Origin: Octadecabacter sp.
GTDB lineage: Bacteria > Pseudomonadota > Alphaproteobacteria > Rhodobacterales > Rhodobacteraceae
Direction: 5' to 3'
Length of the DNA stretch: 33,164 nucleotides
NCBI GenBank assembly: GCA_018608045.1
Contig: JABBAI010000066.1
Location: 1 to 33,164 of the forward strand
Notes under the pieces: model-generated
Seen by the model: the letters and a program-made list of their open reading frames with translations, nothing else
The model's database searches: none
Told to the model about the DNA's origin: nothing
Program-made: the position numbers and the translations under genes
Part shown: positions 17,597 to 26,532 of the stretch, one piece after another
Numbering within the stretch: the stretch's first letter is position 1
Layout of the letters: the number at the start of each line of letters is the position of its first letter

Positions 17597-20290
17597 ATGG
17601 CTAAGAAAATGCTTATCGATGCCACCCACGCGGAAGAAACACGCGTTGTTGTGGTTGATGGAAACAAAGTTGAGGAATTCGACTTTGAAACCCAAACTCG
17701 CCGGCAGCTTGCTGGCAACATCTATCTCGCAAAAGTAACACGGGTCGAACCGTCGCTTCAGGCGGCGTTCATCGACTACGGTGGCAATCGCCACGGGTTT
17801 TTGGCGTTCAACGAAATCCACCCTGACTACTATCAGATTCCGGTCGCGGACCGCGAAGCGCTGATCGCTGAGGAAAAAGCCTACGCTGATCAGCAAAAGG
17901 CTGAAGCAGAAGCCGAGGCCGAAAAGCCCAAGCGCACGCGCCGCCGTCGCAAGCCCAAAGCGGCTGAGATTGAGGTCGAGGATGCCGTTGTAACGGCTGA
18001 ACCTGCTGAAATGTCCGAGGATGAAACATCTGGCGACATCGCTGGCATGGAAACGATCGACCTCGAAGAGGGATCATCCCCGATGGAGACCGTCGCAGAG
18101 ACACCGGTTGAAACACCAGCGTCCGACGATGAGGCCGATGCGGAATCCGGATCGGATGATGATGACAGCGACGATGATGCTGGCACGGACGCGACCGACA
18201 AAGATGAAAACATCGAAAGCGTCGCGGATGAAGACGACGCCGAAGACGTGCGCCCTGTGCGTAAGCCGCGCCCGAAGCGGTATAAGATTCAGGAAGTCAT
18301 CAAAGTTCGCCAGATCCTTTTGATCCAAGTGGTTAAAGAAGAACGCGGCAACAAGGGTGCTGCGTTGACGACATACCTATCTTTGGCGGGTCGCTACTGC
18401 GTCCTGATGCCAAACACCGCCCGTGGTGGTGGTATTTCGCGCAAGATCACGAACGCTGCGGATCGCAAAAAGCTCAAGGCGATTGCCAATGAAATGTCTG
18501 TGCCCGAGGGCGCAGGTCTGATCATTCGCACCGCGGGTTCCCAGCGCACCAAGACCGAAATCAAACGCGATTATGAATACCTGCAACGCCTGTGGGAACA
18601 AATCCGCGAATTGACGCTGAAATCTTCGGCGCCTGCGCAGATTTACGAAGAAGGCAATCTGATCAAACGGTCTATCCGCGATCTGTATTCAAAAGAGATC
18701 GACGAAGTGATCGTTGAGGGTGAGGGCGGCTACCGCACCGCCAAGGACTTCATGAAAATGATCATGCCGTCCCACGCCAAGAACGTGACAAATTACAAAG
18801 AGCAGATGCCGCTGTTTGCACGCCACCAGATCGAATCTTATCTGTCTGGCATGTTCAACCCGACCGTGCAGCTGCCCTCTGGCGGTTACATCGTGATCGA
18901 CATGACCGAAGCGCTTGTGGCGGTTGACGTGAACTCTGGTCGTGCGACCAAAGAAGGCAGCATTGAACAGACAGCAACCAAGACCAACCTTGAGGCTGCC
19001 GCCGAAGTGGCGCGCCAATTGCGTCTGCGTGACCTTGCGGGCCTGATTGTCATCGACTTCATCGACATGGACGAACGTCGCAACAACGCGGCTGTCGAAA
19101 AGATGATGAAAGACAAGCTGAAGACCGATCGCGCGCGCATTCAGGTGGGCCGCATTTCCGGTTTCGGCCTGATGGAAATGTCGCGCCAGCGGTTGCGTCC
19201 AGGTATGTTGGAATCCACGACCAAGCCATGTTCCCATTGTCACGGCACGGGCCTGTTGCGGTCCGACGATACCGTCGCTTTGGGCATCTTGCGCCAGCTT
19301 GAAGAAGAAGGCGTGCGCGGTCGCTCCAAAGAGGTTCTGGTCAAGGTTCCAACGATCATCGCGAACTATTTGATGAACCAGAAGCGCGAACACGTGGCCC
19401 AGATCGAAACACGTTACGGGTTGTCCGTCTGTGTCGAAGGGGACCCGCACATGGTGTCGCCTGATTTCACGGTCGAAAAGTTCAAGACCGCCAGCCGCAT
19501 CGTGGCCGAAGTCGTCGCACCTGCCGTGATCTCGTCTGACACAGCCGTGATGACCGATGTGGAAGAGACCGTTGAACAAGCCGAGGAGCAGACAACTGCA
19601 CCGACGCCTGAGGCCCAAGATGGCGATGCGCCCACCAAAAAGCGCCGTCGTCGACGTCGCCGTCGTCGCGGTGGCGGTGGTGGTGAAAACGCTGAAGCCA
19701 ACGGCGAGGGTACTACCTCTTCTGACGACGGTCAGGTGGCCGCGCAAAGCGATCCTCAAGGGGACACGCAGACAGATGCGCAAGCCACGGCCGCGGATGA
19801 AACGCCTGTCGAGGCGACTGAAGACGCGCCAAAACCAAAACGGACACGAAGCCGTCGCAAGAAATCAGATGACGTATCTGCAGAGGCGACCGTTGAAGAG
19901 GCTGCTGTTGTGACCGAGGATGCACCTGCCGAGAAGCCCAAGCGCACGCGCAGCCGTCGGAAAAAAGCGGATGAGCCAGTCGTTGAGGCGGTTGAGGATG
20001 CAGCACCTGTTGCTGAGGAAGCACCCGTCGAAAAGCCAAAGCGCGCACCGCGCAGTCGTAAGAAGCCGGTTGTCGCTGAGGCCGCAGTTGCTGAACCGAC
20101 TGTCGCGCCTGAAGCGGCCCCGGTAGAAGACGCCGCACCAGCCGAAAAGCCAAAGCGCGTTCGCAAAACGACATCTACGGCCAAGGCTGAACCCGAAGCT
20201 GCGCCGGAAACCAAAGCCGCTGAACCAGAAGCGGAAAAGGCGGATGACAAGCCAAGGAAACGCGGTTGGTGGTCTATGGGTGGACGTTAA
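17597..20290 (+). CDS. rne: ribonuclease E
   Basis: MAKKMLIDATHAEETRVVVVDGNKVEEFDFE...AAFIDYGGNRHGFL...VDVNSGRATKEGSIEQTATKTNLEAA...CSHCHGTG; acidic/basic insertion in S1 domain and basic C-terminal repeats. Confidence 0.97.
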   Translation: MAKKMLIDATHAEETRVVVVDGNKVEEFDFETQTRRQLAGNIYLAKVTRVEPSLQAAFIDYGGNRHGFLAFNEIHPDYYQIPVADREALIAEEKAYADQQKAEAEAEAEKPKRTRRRRKPKAAEIEVEDAVVTAEPAEMSEDETSGDIAGMETIDLEEGSSPMETVAETPVETPASDDEADAESGSDDDDSDDDAGTDATDKDENIESVADEDDAEDVRPVRKPRPKRYKIQEVIKVRQILLIQVVKEERGNKGAALTTYLSLAGRYCVLMPNTARGGGISRKITNAADRKKLKAIANEMSVPEGAGLIIRTAGSQRTKTEIKRDYEYLQRLWEQIRELTLKSSAPAQIYEEGNLIKRSIRDLYSKEIDEVIVEGEGGYRTAKDFMKMIMPSHAKNVTNYKEQMPLFARHQIESYLSGMFNPTVQLPSGGYIVIDMTEALVAVDVNSGRATKEGSIEQTATKTNLEAAAEVARQLRLRDLAGLIVIDFIDMDERRNNAAVEKMMKDKLKTDRARIQVGRISGFGLMEMSRQRLRPGMLESTTKPCSHCHGTGLLRSDDTVALGILRQLEEEGVRGRSKEVLVKVPTIIANYLMNQKREHVAQIETRYGLSVCVEGDPHMVSPDFTVEKFKTASRIVAEVVAPAVISSDTAVMTDVEETVEQAEEQTTAPTPEAQDGDAPTKKRRRRRRRRRGGGGGENAEANGEGTTSSDDGQVAAQSDPQGDTQTDAQATAADETPVEATEDAPKPKRTRSRRKKSDDVSAEATVEEAAVVTEDAPAEKPKRTRSRRKKADEPVVEAVEDAAPVAEEAPVEKPKRAPRSRKKPVVAEAAVAEPTVAPEAAPVEDAAPAEKPKRVRKTTSTAKAEPEAAPETKAAEPEAEKADDKPRKRGWWSMGGR

Positions 20291-20330
20291 GCCGTTACTT
20301 GAAAAACACCAGATAACGCATTGAAATTAC

Positions 20331-20362
20331 ACGCCGTTGTGGGAAACCATGGCGGCGTTTTT
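20331..20362 (+). terminator. intrinsic terminator of rne
   Basis: ACGCCGTTGTGG-GAAA-CCATGGCGGCGT (12-bp stem with G-U pairs, GNRA loop) followed by TTTT. Confidence 0.85.
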
Positions 20363-20579
20363 ATGTCCGCTTAATAACGTAAATCTGATATTCACCAGCA
20401 TCTGATTGCGACACGAGGCGATGGCCCGCCTCAGTGCAAAAATGCGGGATATCAATCACGGCGATGGGATCGTCCGCCCATATTGTGACAACCGTGCCGT
20501 GGGCGACACCGCGCAACGCTTTCGCGGTGCGTAAAACGGGCAAGGGGCACATCAGGCCACGTGTATCAATCACATCCAT
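20361..20579 (-). CDS. TusA family sulfurtransferase
   Basis: MDVIDTRGLMCPLPVLRTAKALRGVAHGTVVTIWADDPIAVIDIPHFCTEAGH. Confidence 0.92.
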   Translation of the reverse strand: MDVIDTRGLMCPLPVLRTAKALRGVAHGTVVTIWADDPIAVIDIPHFCTEAGHRLVSQSDAGEYQIYVIKRT

Positions 20580-20691
20580 GCACCCGATTTGGCGCGGGGC
20601 GGCGTAAAAGTCCACCGCGCTGAAATACAATTCAACGCTGATGCGATTATCTGTCGCGTGACGCCGCCCGTTGCACGCGATAAGAGGATGC

Positions 20692-21447
20692 ATGTTTGAG
20701 ACCGAAACCTTCCTCGCAGCGTCCTTGCTTCCCGCGTTCCTGATCGCGTTTTCGGCGGGTATTCTGTCATTCCTGAGCCCCTGCGTGCTGCCGATCGTGC
20801 CGCCCTACCTTGCCTATATGGGCGGGGTCAGTGTCACAGAGATGGAAGATGACAAAGACGCGCGCAAAAGGGCTGTTGTTGCGGCGTTGTTCTTTGTTCT
20901 GGGGCTGTCGACGGTGTTTTTGATCCTTGGGGCCGGGGCGTCGGCCTTGGGGCGCACTTTGCTGGGCTATCAAACTTATTTGCAAATGGGGGCGGGCGTT
21001 GTTGTCATCATCTTTGGCCTGCATTTTCTTGGCCTGTTTCGCCTGAAGTTTCTGGATCGTGAAATGCGGGTCGACGCTGGCGATCAGGGGGGGTCGGCCT
21101 TTGGTGCATACTTCCTTGGTCTTGCGTTTGCGTTTGGCTGGACACCTTGCCTCGGCCCAATCCTGTCCGCGATCCTGAGCCTTGCATCTGGCGCAGGCGA
21201 CGCTGGAAAAGGCGCCGCTTTGCTGGGCACCTACGCCGTGGGCCTTGGCGTTCCCTTCCTTTTGGTCGCGGCGTTCTTCCCGCAAATGAAGCGCCCCATG
21301 GCATGGATGAAACGCAACATGGGCGTGATTGAAAAGACGTCTGGCGTTTTGCTCATCGTTGTTGGATTGGCGATGGCAACGGGGTTCTTGACGGTCTTCG
21401 CGTATTGGATGCTCGAAGCGGTGCCGTTCCTTGCGGTGTTTGGTTAA
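20692..21447 (+). CDS. ccdA: cytochrome c biogenesis protein CcdA
   Basis: FSAGILSFLSPCVLPIVPPYLAYMGG...LAFAFGWTPCLGPILSAIL. Confidence 0.94.
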   Translation: MFETETFLAASLLPAFLIAFSAGILSFLSPCVLPIVPPYLAYMGGVSVTEMEDDKDARKRAVVAALFFVLGLSTVFLILGAGASALGRTLLGYQTYLQMGAGVVVIIFGLHFLGLFRLKFLDREMRVDAGDQGGSAFGAYFLGLAFAFGWTPCLGPILSAILSLASGAGDAGKGAALLGTYAVGLGVPFLLVAAFFPQMKRPMAWMKRNMGVIEKTSGVLLIVVGLAMATGFLTVFAYWMLEAVPFLAVFG

Positions 21448-21460
21448 CACGACCATATTC

Positions 21461-21483
21461 TTGTCGAAATTTGTCGCTATACT
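21461..21483 (+). promoter_or_regulatory. 10-bp-spaced TTGTCG direct repeat abutting TATACT (-10-like)
   Basis: TTGTCG at 21461 and 21471, TATACT at 21478-21483, upstream of the hydrolase gene. Confidence 0.3.
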
Positions 21484-21547
21484 AGGGCTAACCTAAGGGC
21501 GGCGGGCAAGGGATCAGGCACAACATATACAGGTCAAAAAGCGGCGG

Positions 21548-22801
21548 GTGTTCTACATCCCTGGCTATGATCCGATCCATCCGCGCCGCTACAGAGAACT
21601 GTATCGTACTGAATCCAAGTCACAATCTGAAATTTCGGGCTACGACATCGGTATCGCACCGAAAACGGGCGAACACTATGGCTGGCGGGTTGAGGCGCGT
21701 ATGGAAGGGCAATCCACAGACGCTGATATTGACGTCCTTGTGTGGTCGGACATCGTGCGCGGGTCCATGTCATCGAGTATTCCTGCAACCTACCTCCAAC
21801 TGGTACGGACCGCGTGGACCTATATCACGACAGGTGCGTTGCGCCGTTTAATGTGGTTGCGCAAGGGGCCGGTGATTGCAGCCTTGTATCCGGTTGGAAT
21901 GTTGATTTTGCAACTTGCCGTGGCTGCGCTGTTGGGGCTGTGGGCAGGGAAATTATTGGCTTGGGCGCTGACAAGTGGCGCGCAAATGATCATTGGATTG
22001 TTTGGGGGCGGTGATACGTTCGACCTCGATTTTTCAATTCTTCTTTTCGGGCGGACAGTGGCGCAATGGGCGCTTGGCGCGTGGGTGGCGTGGTCCGTGT
22101 TGCGTTGGTTCAAGAAGAAGGATGGTAAGTTTTTCGCCCATTATCTGATGCATGACTACGCGTATTCAGCGCACTATAATGGAGCTAATCCGCCTCAACT
22201 TGAGGATCGGATGGCTGATTTTCGGGCGACCATAAGTGCGGCGATGGACGATGATGTCGATGAAGTTTTGGTCGTTGGCCATTCGTCTGGCGCGCATTTG
22301 GCCGTGTCGATCCTGTCTGATTTGATCCGCGAGGGCGGTGTGGTAAAAGATGGCCCCGCATTAAGTTTCCTTAGCCTTGGACAAGTCGTTCCCATGGTCA
22401 GTTTCCTTCCCAAAGCAGACCGTCTGCGCGCCGACTTGCACTACTTGTCGACCAGGGATGAGCTAACTTGGGTCGATGTCACAGCCCCTGGTGACGGGTG
22501 TGCGTTCGCGCTGTGTGATCCTGTTGCCGTGTCTGGCGTCGCACCTGAGGGGCAAAAATGGCCGCTGGTGATTTCGGCAGCCTTCACGCAAACGCTGTCA
22601 CCGGAACGCTGGAAGGAACTCCGCTGGAAATTCTTCCGTCTGCACTTTCAATACCTGTGCGCCTTTGATCGCGTCGGGGATTATGATTATTTCCGCATCA
22701 CGGCTGGCGCGATGACGCTGGGTGATCGGTTCGCCAATCGCGCACCTTCAAAATCACGCATTGATGTGGCCGCGTCCAAATTCACGAGCATGAATACGTG
22801 A
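21548..22801 (+). CDS. membrane-embedded alpha/beta-hydrolase-like hypothetical protein
   Basis: GTG start; FYIPGYDP oxyanion-loop-like N-terminus, central TM pairs, VLVVGHSSGAHLAV nucleophile elbow. Confidence 0.75.
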   Translation: MFYIPGYDPIHPRRYRELYRTESKSQSEISGYDIGIAPKTGEHYGWRVEARMEGQSTDADIDVLVWSDIVRGSMSSSIPATYLQLVRTAWTYITTGALRRLMWLRKGPVIAALYPVGMLILQLAVAALLGLWAGKLLAWALTSGAQMIIGLFGGGDTFDLDFSILLFGRTVAQWALGAWVAWSVLRWFKKKDGKFFAHYLMHDYAYSAHYNGANPPQLEDRMADFRATISAAMDDDVDEVLVVGHSSGAHLAVSILSDLIREGGVVKDGPALSFLSLGQVVPMVSFLPKADRLRADLHYLSTRDELTWVDVTAPGDGCAFALCDPVAVSGVAPEGQKWPLVISAAFTQTLSPERWKELRWKFFRLHFQYLCAFDRVGDYDYFRITAGAMTLGDRFANRAPSKSRIDVAASKFTSMNT

Positions 22802-24138
22802 TCCCGCCCAAGCCCCCCGCACGACCCGAAAAGGTATCGCTGTGGCGCTATATGAAACTGTTTCGTGCGGACATTTTATCGGCCCAACCGGCAAAGCTGT
22901 ATCGCGCATGGATGGCCGAGTTCAAAACGCCTTTCTTTCGCAGCTACCTCGCCAATGATCTCGAGCTGGTAAAAAGGGTTTTGAAAGACCGGCCCGACGA
23001 TTTTCCAAAATCCGATCGTATCGGGGCAGGGCTGCGCCCGCTTCTTGGCAATTCGGTGTTTTTGACAAATGGTGAGGTTTGGAAACGCCAACGCCGCATT
23101 ATTGATCCCGCGTTTGAGGGCGGGCGGCTGCGCGATGCATATGGCGGCATGTATGCGGCGGGGCAGGCGGCTGTGGTGCGGATGCAATCCAACCTCGGCG
23201 TTCAGGACATTGAACTCGAAACATCCCATGCCGCCGCCGACGTCATCTTTCGCACGTTGTTTTCCATCCCGATTGAGGACGAAACCGCGACGGCGGTTTT
23301 TGAAAAGTTTCGCGATCATCAGCGGACCCAGCCGATCCTGAACCTCGCCGCGTTTATTCCCGGTCCTAAATGGATGCCCCGGTTCTTCAGCCGCTCGACC
23401 AAGGACACGGCCGCCGATATTCGTCGATTGATCACCGATTTAACGCAGCGCCGCATGGATGCTATCAAGGCGGGGACAGCGCCTGACGACCTCGCGACCA
23501 AAATCATGACCACGCAAGATCCTGAAACGGGCGCGACATTTAGCACGGATGAAATAGTCGATCAGGTCGCGATCTTTTTCCTCGCGGGGCATGAAACGTC
23601 AGCGTCGGCTTTGGCGTGGACGTTGTATTTGCTTGCGATGTATCCCGACTGGCAGGACAAATTGGCTGAGGAAGGTGCGGCGCTGACGTCCGATTTTTCT
23701 TCTGTCTCAAAATTGCGCCAGACCCGTGATGTCTTTCGCGAAGGGCTTCGATTGTATCCGCCTGTGCCGATGATGGTTCGTGAAACGGCCTGTCCCGAAA
23801 CGATGCGCAACCGCGCCGCCCCCAAAGGCAGTCAGATCGTGCTAAGCCCGTGGCATCTGCACCGCCACGAACGGCTGTGGGACAATCCTGACGGGTTTGA
23901 TCCGACGCGGTGGGGGACCGAGAACGGTAAAAAATGCCAGCGCGACGCCTATATCCCGTTTTCGAGCGGTCCGCGCGTCTGCACGGGGGCAGGGTTTGCG
24001 ATGGTCGAAGGGGTTTTATTGTTAGCGATGCTGACGCGCCAGTTCCGGTTTGAAGTGACAGACAAAGTGCCTGTGCCCGTGGCACATTTGACCGTGCGCG
24101 CCAAAGACGGCATCTGGTTGAACGTGACCAAACGCTAG
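22798..24138 (+). CDS. cytochrome P450
   Basis: GTG start overlapping upstream stop; I-helix FFLAGHETSASAL, heme loop FSSGPRVCTGAGFAMVE. Confidence 0.95.
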   Translation: MIPPKPPARPEKVSLWRYMKLFRADILSAQPAKLYRAWMAEFKTPFFRSYLANDLELVKRVLKDRPDDFPKSDRIGAGLRPLLGNSVFLTNGEVWKRQRRIIDPAFEGGRLRDAYGGMYAAGQAAVVRMQSNLGVQDIELETSHAAADVIFRTLFSIPIEDETATAVFEKFRDHQRTQPILNLAAFIPGPKWMPRFFSRSTKDTAADIRRLITDLTQRRMDAIKAGTAPDDLATKIMTTQDPETGATFSTDEIVDQVAIFFLAGHETSASALAWTLYLLAMYPDWQDKLAEEGAALTSDFSSVSKLRQTRDVFREGLRLYPPVPMMVRETACPETMRNRAAPKGSQIVLSPWHLHRHERLWDNPDGFDPTRWGTENGKKCQRDAYIPFSSGPRVCTGAGFAMVEGVLLLAMLTRQFRFEVTDKVPVPVAHLTVRAKDGIWLNVTKR

Positions 24139-24347
24139 GTTTGTAGGGTTTTCAAAACAAACACGCGGATCGCTGAGGCAAGGCCAACGTCGCCGCGCGC
24201 TTCGTCTATTTCAATGGCCAGTCCGTTCAGGGTCTTGTCGCTTTGATCTGCGATCTCGCGAAACGCATCCCAAAATTCCGGTTCCAGCGACACGGATGTT
24301 CGGTGCCCGCGCAAGGTGACCGAATGTTTTACGGGGCGGGTGGTCAT
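24135..24347 (-). CDS. ribbon-helix-helix domain-containing protein
   Basis: 70 aa, KHSVTLRGHRTSVSLEPEFWDAFREIADQ RHH pattern. Confidence 0.85.
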   Translation of the reverse strand: MTTRPVKHSVTLRGHRTSVSLEPEFWDAFREIADQSDKTLNGLAIEIDEARGDVGLASAIRVFVLKTLQT

Positions 24348-24520
24348 TCATCCTCAAACTTTAACTGATCAAGGCGTGCGCTGGCTTGGGCGTCGCGGGC
24401 CGCTTCGGCCAGTCGTTCGGCCTTGGTGCGCCCGTGTTTGGCGGCGTTCTGATCAGCCTCGGTCTTTTTGGTCGTCAGATCGCGCGCCTTTTTGAATTTG
24501 TTCAGGTTGACGACCGTCAT
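24344..24520 (-). CDS. DUF4169 family small protein (58 aa, not in supplied ORF track)
   Basis: MTVVNLNKFKKARDLTTKKTEADQNAAKHGRTKAERLAEAARDAQASARLDQLKFEDE; ATGA overlap with RHH gene, start abuts fumC stop. Confidence 0.88.
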   Translation of the reverse strand: MTVVNLNKFKKARDLTTKKTEADQNAAKHGRTKAERLAEAARDAQASARLDQLKFEDE

Positions 24521-25909
24521 TTATTTCGGGCCGATCATGTCTTCTGGGCGTACGACGCGGTCAAAGGTTTCTTCGTCCACAAAGCCCAGTGCCACAGCTT
24601 CTTCGCGTAGGGTAGTGCCGTTTTTGTGGGCGGTCTTGGCGACCTTCGTGGCGTTGTCGTAGCCGATTTCGGGGGCCAATGCGGTGACCAGCATCAAGGA
24701 TTCATTCATCAGCTTGTCGATGCGCGGCTCATTCGCCTCGGTGCCTTTCAGCATCCGGTCCGTAAAGCTGTCGGTGACGTCGCCCAAAAGCTGCATAGAT
24801 TGCAACAGGTTATAGGACATCATCGGGTTATAGACGTTAAGTTCAAAGTGCCCCTGTGATCCGGCAAAGCCAATCGCAGCATCGTTGCCCAAGATATGCG
24901 CGCAAACTTGGGTCATCGCCTCAGCCTGCGTAGGGTTCACTTTGCCGGGCATGATGGAGCTGCCGGGCTCATTTTCCGGCAGGATCAATTCACCGAGGCC
25001 GGAGCGCGGGCCAGACCCCAAAAATCGCATGTCGTTGGCGATCTTATAGCAGGCCATGGCAGTCGTTTTGATCGCGCCAGACATGAACACCATCGCGTCG
25101 TGCGCGGCGAGGGCTTCGAATTTATTGGGCGCAGTCACAAACGGCAGGCCTGTGATGTCGGCCATGTGGGCGGCAACAGTTGTGTCCCAGCCTTTGTCCG
25201 TGTTCAGGCCTGTTCCAACGGCGGTCCCACCTTGGGCGAGTTCATAGATACCGGGCAGGGCCATTTTGATACGTTCAATCCCGTTGCGGATTTGCATGGC
25301 ATAGCCTGAAAATTCCTGGCCCAATGTCAGCGGCGTCGCGTCTTGGGTATGGGTGCGGCCGATCTTGATGATGTCTTTGAATTTTTCGGCCTTGTTTTCC
25401 AGTTCGGTCGCGAATTTTTCAAGCCCGGGCAGCATCACATCACGGGCTGTCATTGCAGCGGCGATGTGCATCGCGGTGGGGAAGGTGTCGTTGGACGACT
25501 GGCCCATGTTGCAGTGATCGTTCGGGTGAACCGGCGTTTTGGACCCGATCACGCCACCAAGGATTTCAATCGCGCGGTTTGATATCACTTCGTTGGAATT
25601 CATGTTGGATTGCGTTCCAGATCCGGTTTGCCAAACTACCAGCGGGAAATGATCGTCCAGCTTGCCGTCGATCACTTCGCCCGCGGCTTCGATCATCGCA
25701 TCGGCCAGCGTCGCATTCAATTTGCCAGACGCTTTGTTTGCCATCGCGCAGGCCTGTTTGATAACCCCCAATGCGCGCACAATCGCGACGGGCTGCTTTT
25801 CCCAACCGATCGGGAAATTCATCAGGCTACGCTGTGTTTGCGCGCCCCAATAGCGGTCTGATTGCACTTCGAGTGGGCCAAAGCTGTCGGTTTCCGTGCG
25901 AGTGGTCAT
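24521..25909 (-). CDS. fumC: class II fumarate hydratase
   Basis: [25 protein letters not shown]...[20 protein letters not shown]. Confidence 0.97.
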   Translation of the reverse strand: MTTRTETDSFGPLEVQSDRYWGAQTQRSLMNFPIGWEKQPVAIVRALGVIKQACAMANKASGKLNATLADAMIEAAGEVIDGKLDDHFPLVVWQTGSGTQSNMNSNEVISNRAIEILGGVIGSKTPVHPNDHCNMGQSSNDTFPTAMHIAAAMTARDVMLPGLEKFATELENKAEKFKDIIKIGRTHTQDATPLTLGQEFSGYAMQIRNGIERIKMALPGIYELAQGGTAVGTGLNTDKGWDTTVAAHMADITGLPFVTAPNKFEALAAHDAMVFMSGAIKTTAMACYKIANDMRFLGSGPRSGLGELILPENEPGSSIMPGKVNPTQAEAMTQVCAHILGNDAAIGFAGSQGHFELNVYNPMMSYNLLQSMQLLGDVTDSFTDRMLKGTEANEPRIDKLMNESLMLVTALAPEIGYDNATKVAKTAHKNGTTLREEAVALGFVDEETFDRVVRPEDMIGPK

Positions 25910-25987
25910 ATCAATATCCTAGCGGTATACATTTGCATGCCGTTTAGCGCGGCGCGCCCCAAAGGGCAACGGCGCAGATCGGTCAAA

Positions 25988-26461
25988 TTATTTGCGAAAC
26001 TGGTCCAAAGAGACGACGTCGGCGTCTTTCTTGGGCGTGTCTTCTGGTTCTGCCATGACGTCCATCGGGGCTTCTGGCGCATCCATGTCATCATCATCGT
26101 CATCGGTTTCAAAGCGCAGACCAAATTCGACACTGGGATCAACGAAGGTTTTGATCGCGTTATACGGGACGTAAAGCGGTTCGGGGCTGTCACCGAATGA
26201 CAGCGTAATGCCGAACCCTTGGTCCGTGACCGTAAGGCTTTCGTATTGATGTTGGACCACAATCGTCATCTCACCGGGGTAGCGATCAGACAGCCAATCC
26301 GCGATTTCAACATCGGGGTGCATCGTGTCAAAGGTCACAAAGAAGTGGTGTGCGCCGGGCAATCCGTTGGCTGAGATATCGGTCAGGACTTCGTAGATCA
26401 GCCCGCGCATCGCCTTGTGCATCAGGCTACCGTAATCGATGGATTGGTTTGGATCGGACAT
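25988..26461 (-). CDS. sspB: SspB family protein (ClpXP adaptor-like)
   Basis: SIDYGSLMHKAMRGLIYEVLTDISANGLPGAHHFFVTFDTMHPDV...LYVPYNAIKTFVDPSVEFGLRF with acidic linker and C-terminal VVSLDQFRK. Confidence 0.88.
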   Translation of the reverse strand: MSDPNQSIDYGSLMHKAMRGLIYEVLTDISANGLPGAHHFFVTFDTMHPDVEIADWLSDRYPGEMTIVVQHQYESLTVTDQGFGITLSFGDSPEPLYVPYNAIKTFVDPSVEFGLRFETDDDDDDMDAPEAPMDVMAEPEDTPKKDADVVSLDQFRK

Positions 26462-26532
26462 GGGTGCAAGCTCCGTTCAGGCGGCTGTGGACAGCATACG
26501 AGATTCGGGGCCAGATAAAAGAGGCCGATTGA

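Noticed and set aside
17412-17738. 108-aa plus-strand ORF upstream of rne
   Set aside because: Overlaps rne out of frame and the leader hairpins; no recognisable protein features.
18689-19783. 364-aa minus-strand ORF
   Set aside because: Antisense to the conserved catalytic part of rne; composition typical of shadow ORF.
20767-21456. 229-aa minus-strand ORF
   Set aside because: Antisense to ccdA; low-complexity Arg/Lys/Gln-rich shadow ORF.
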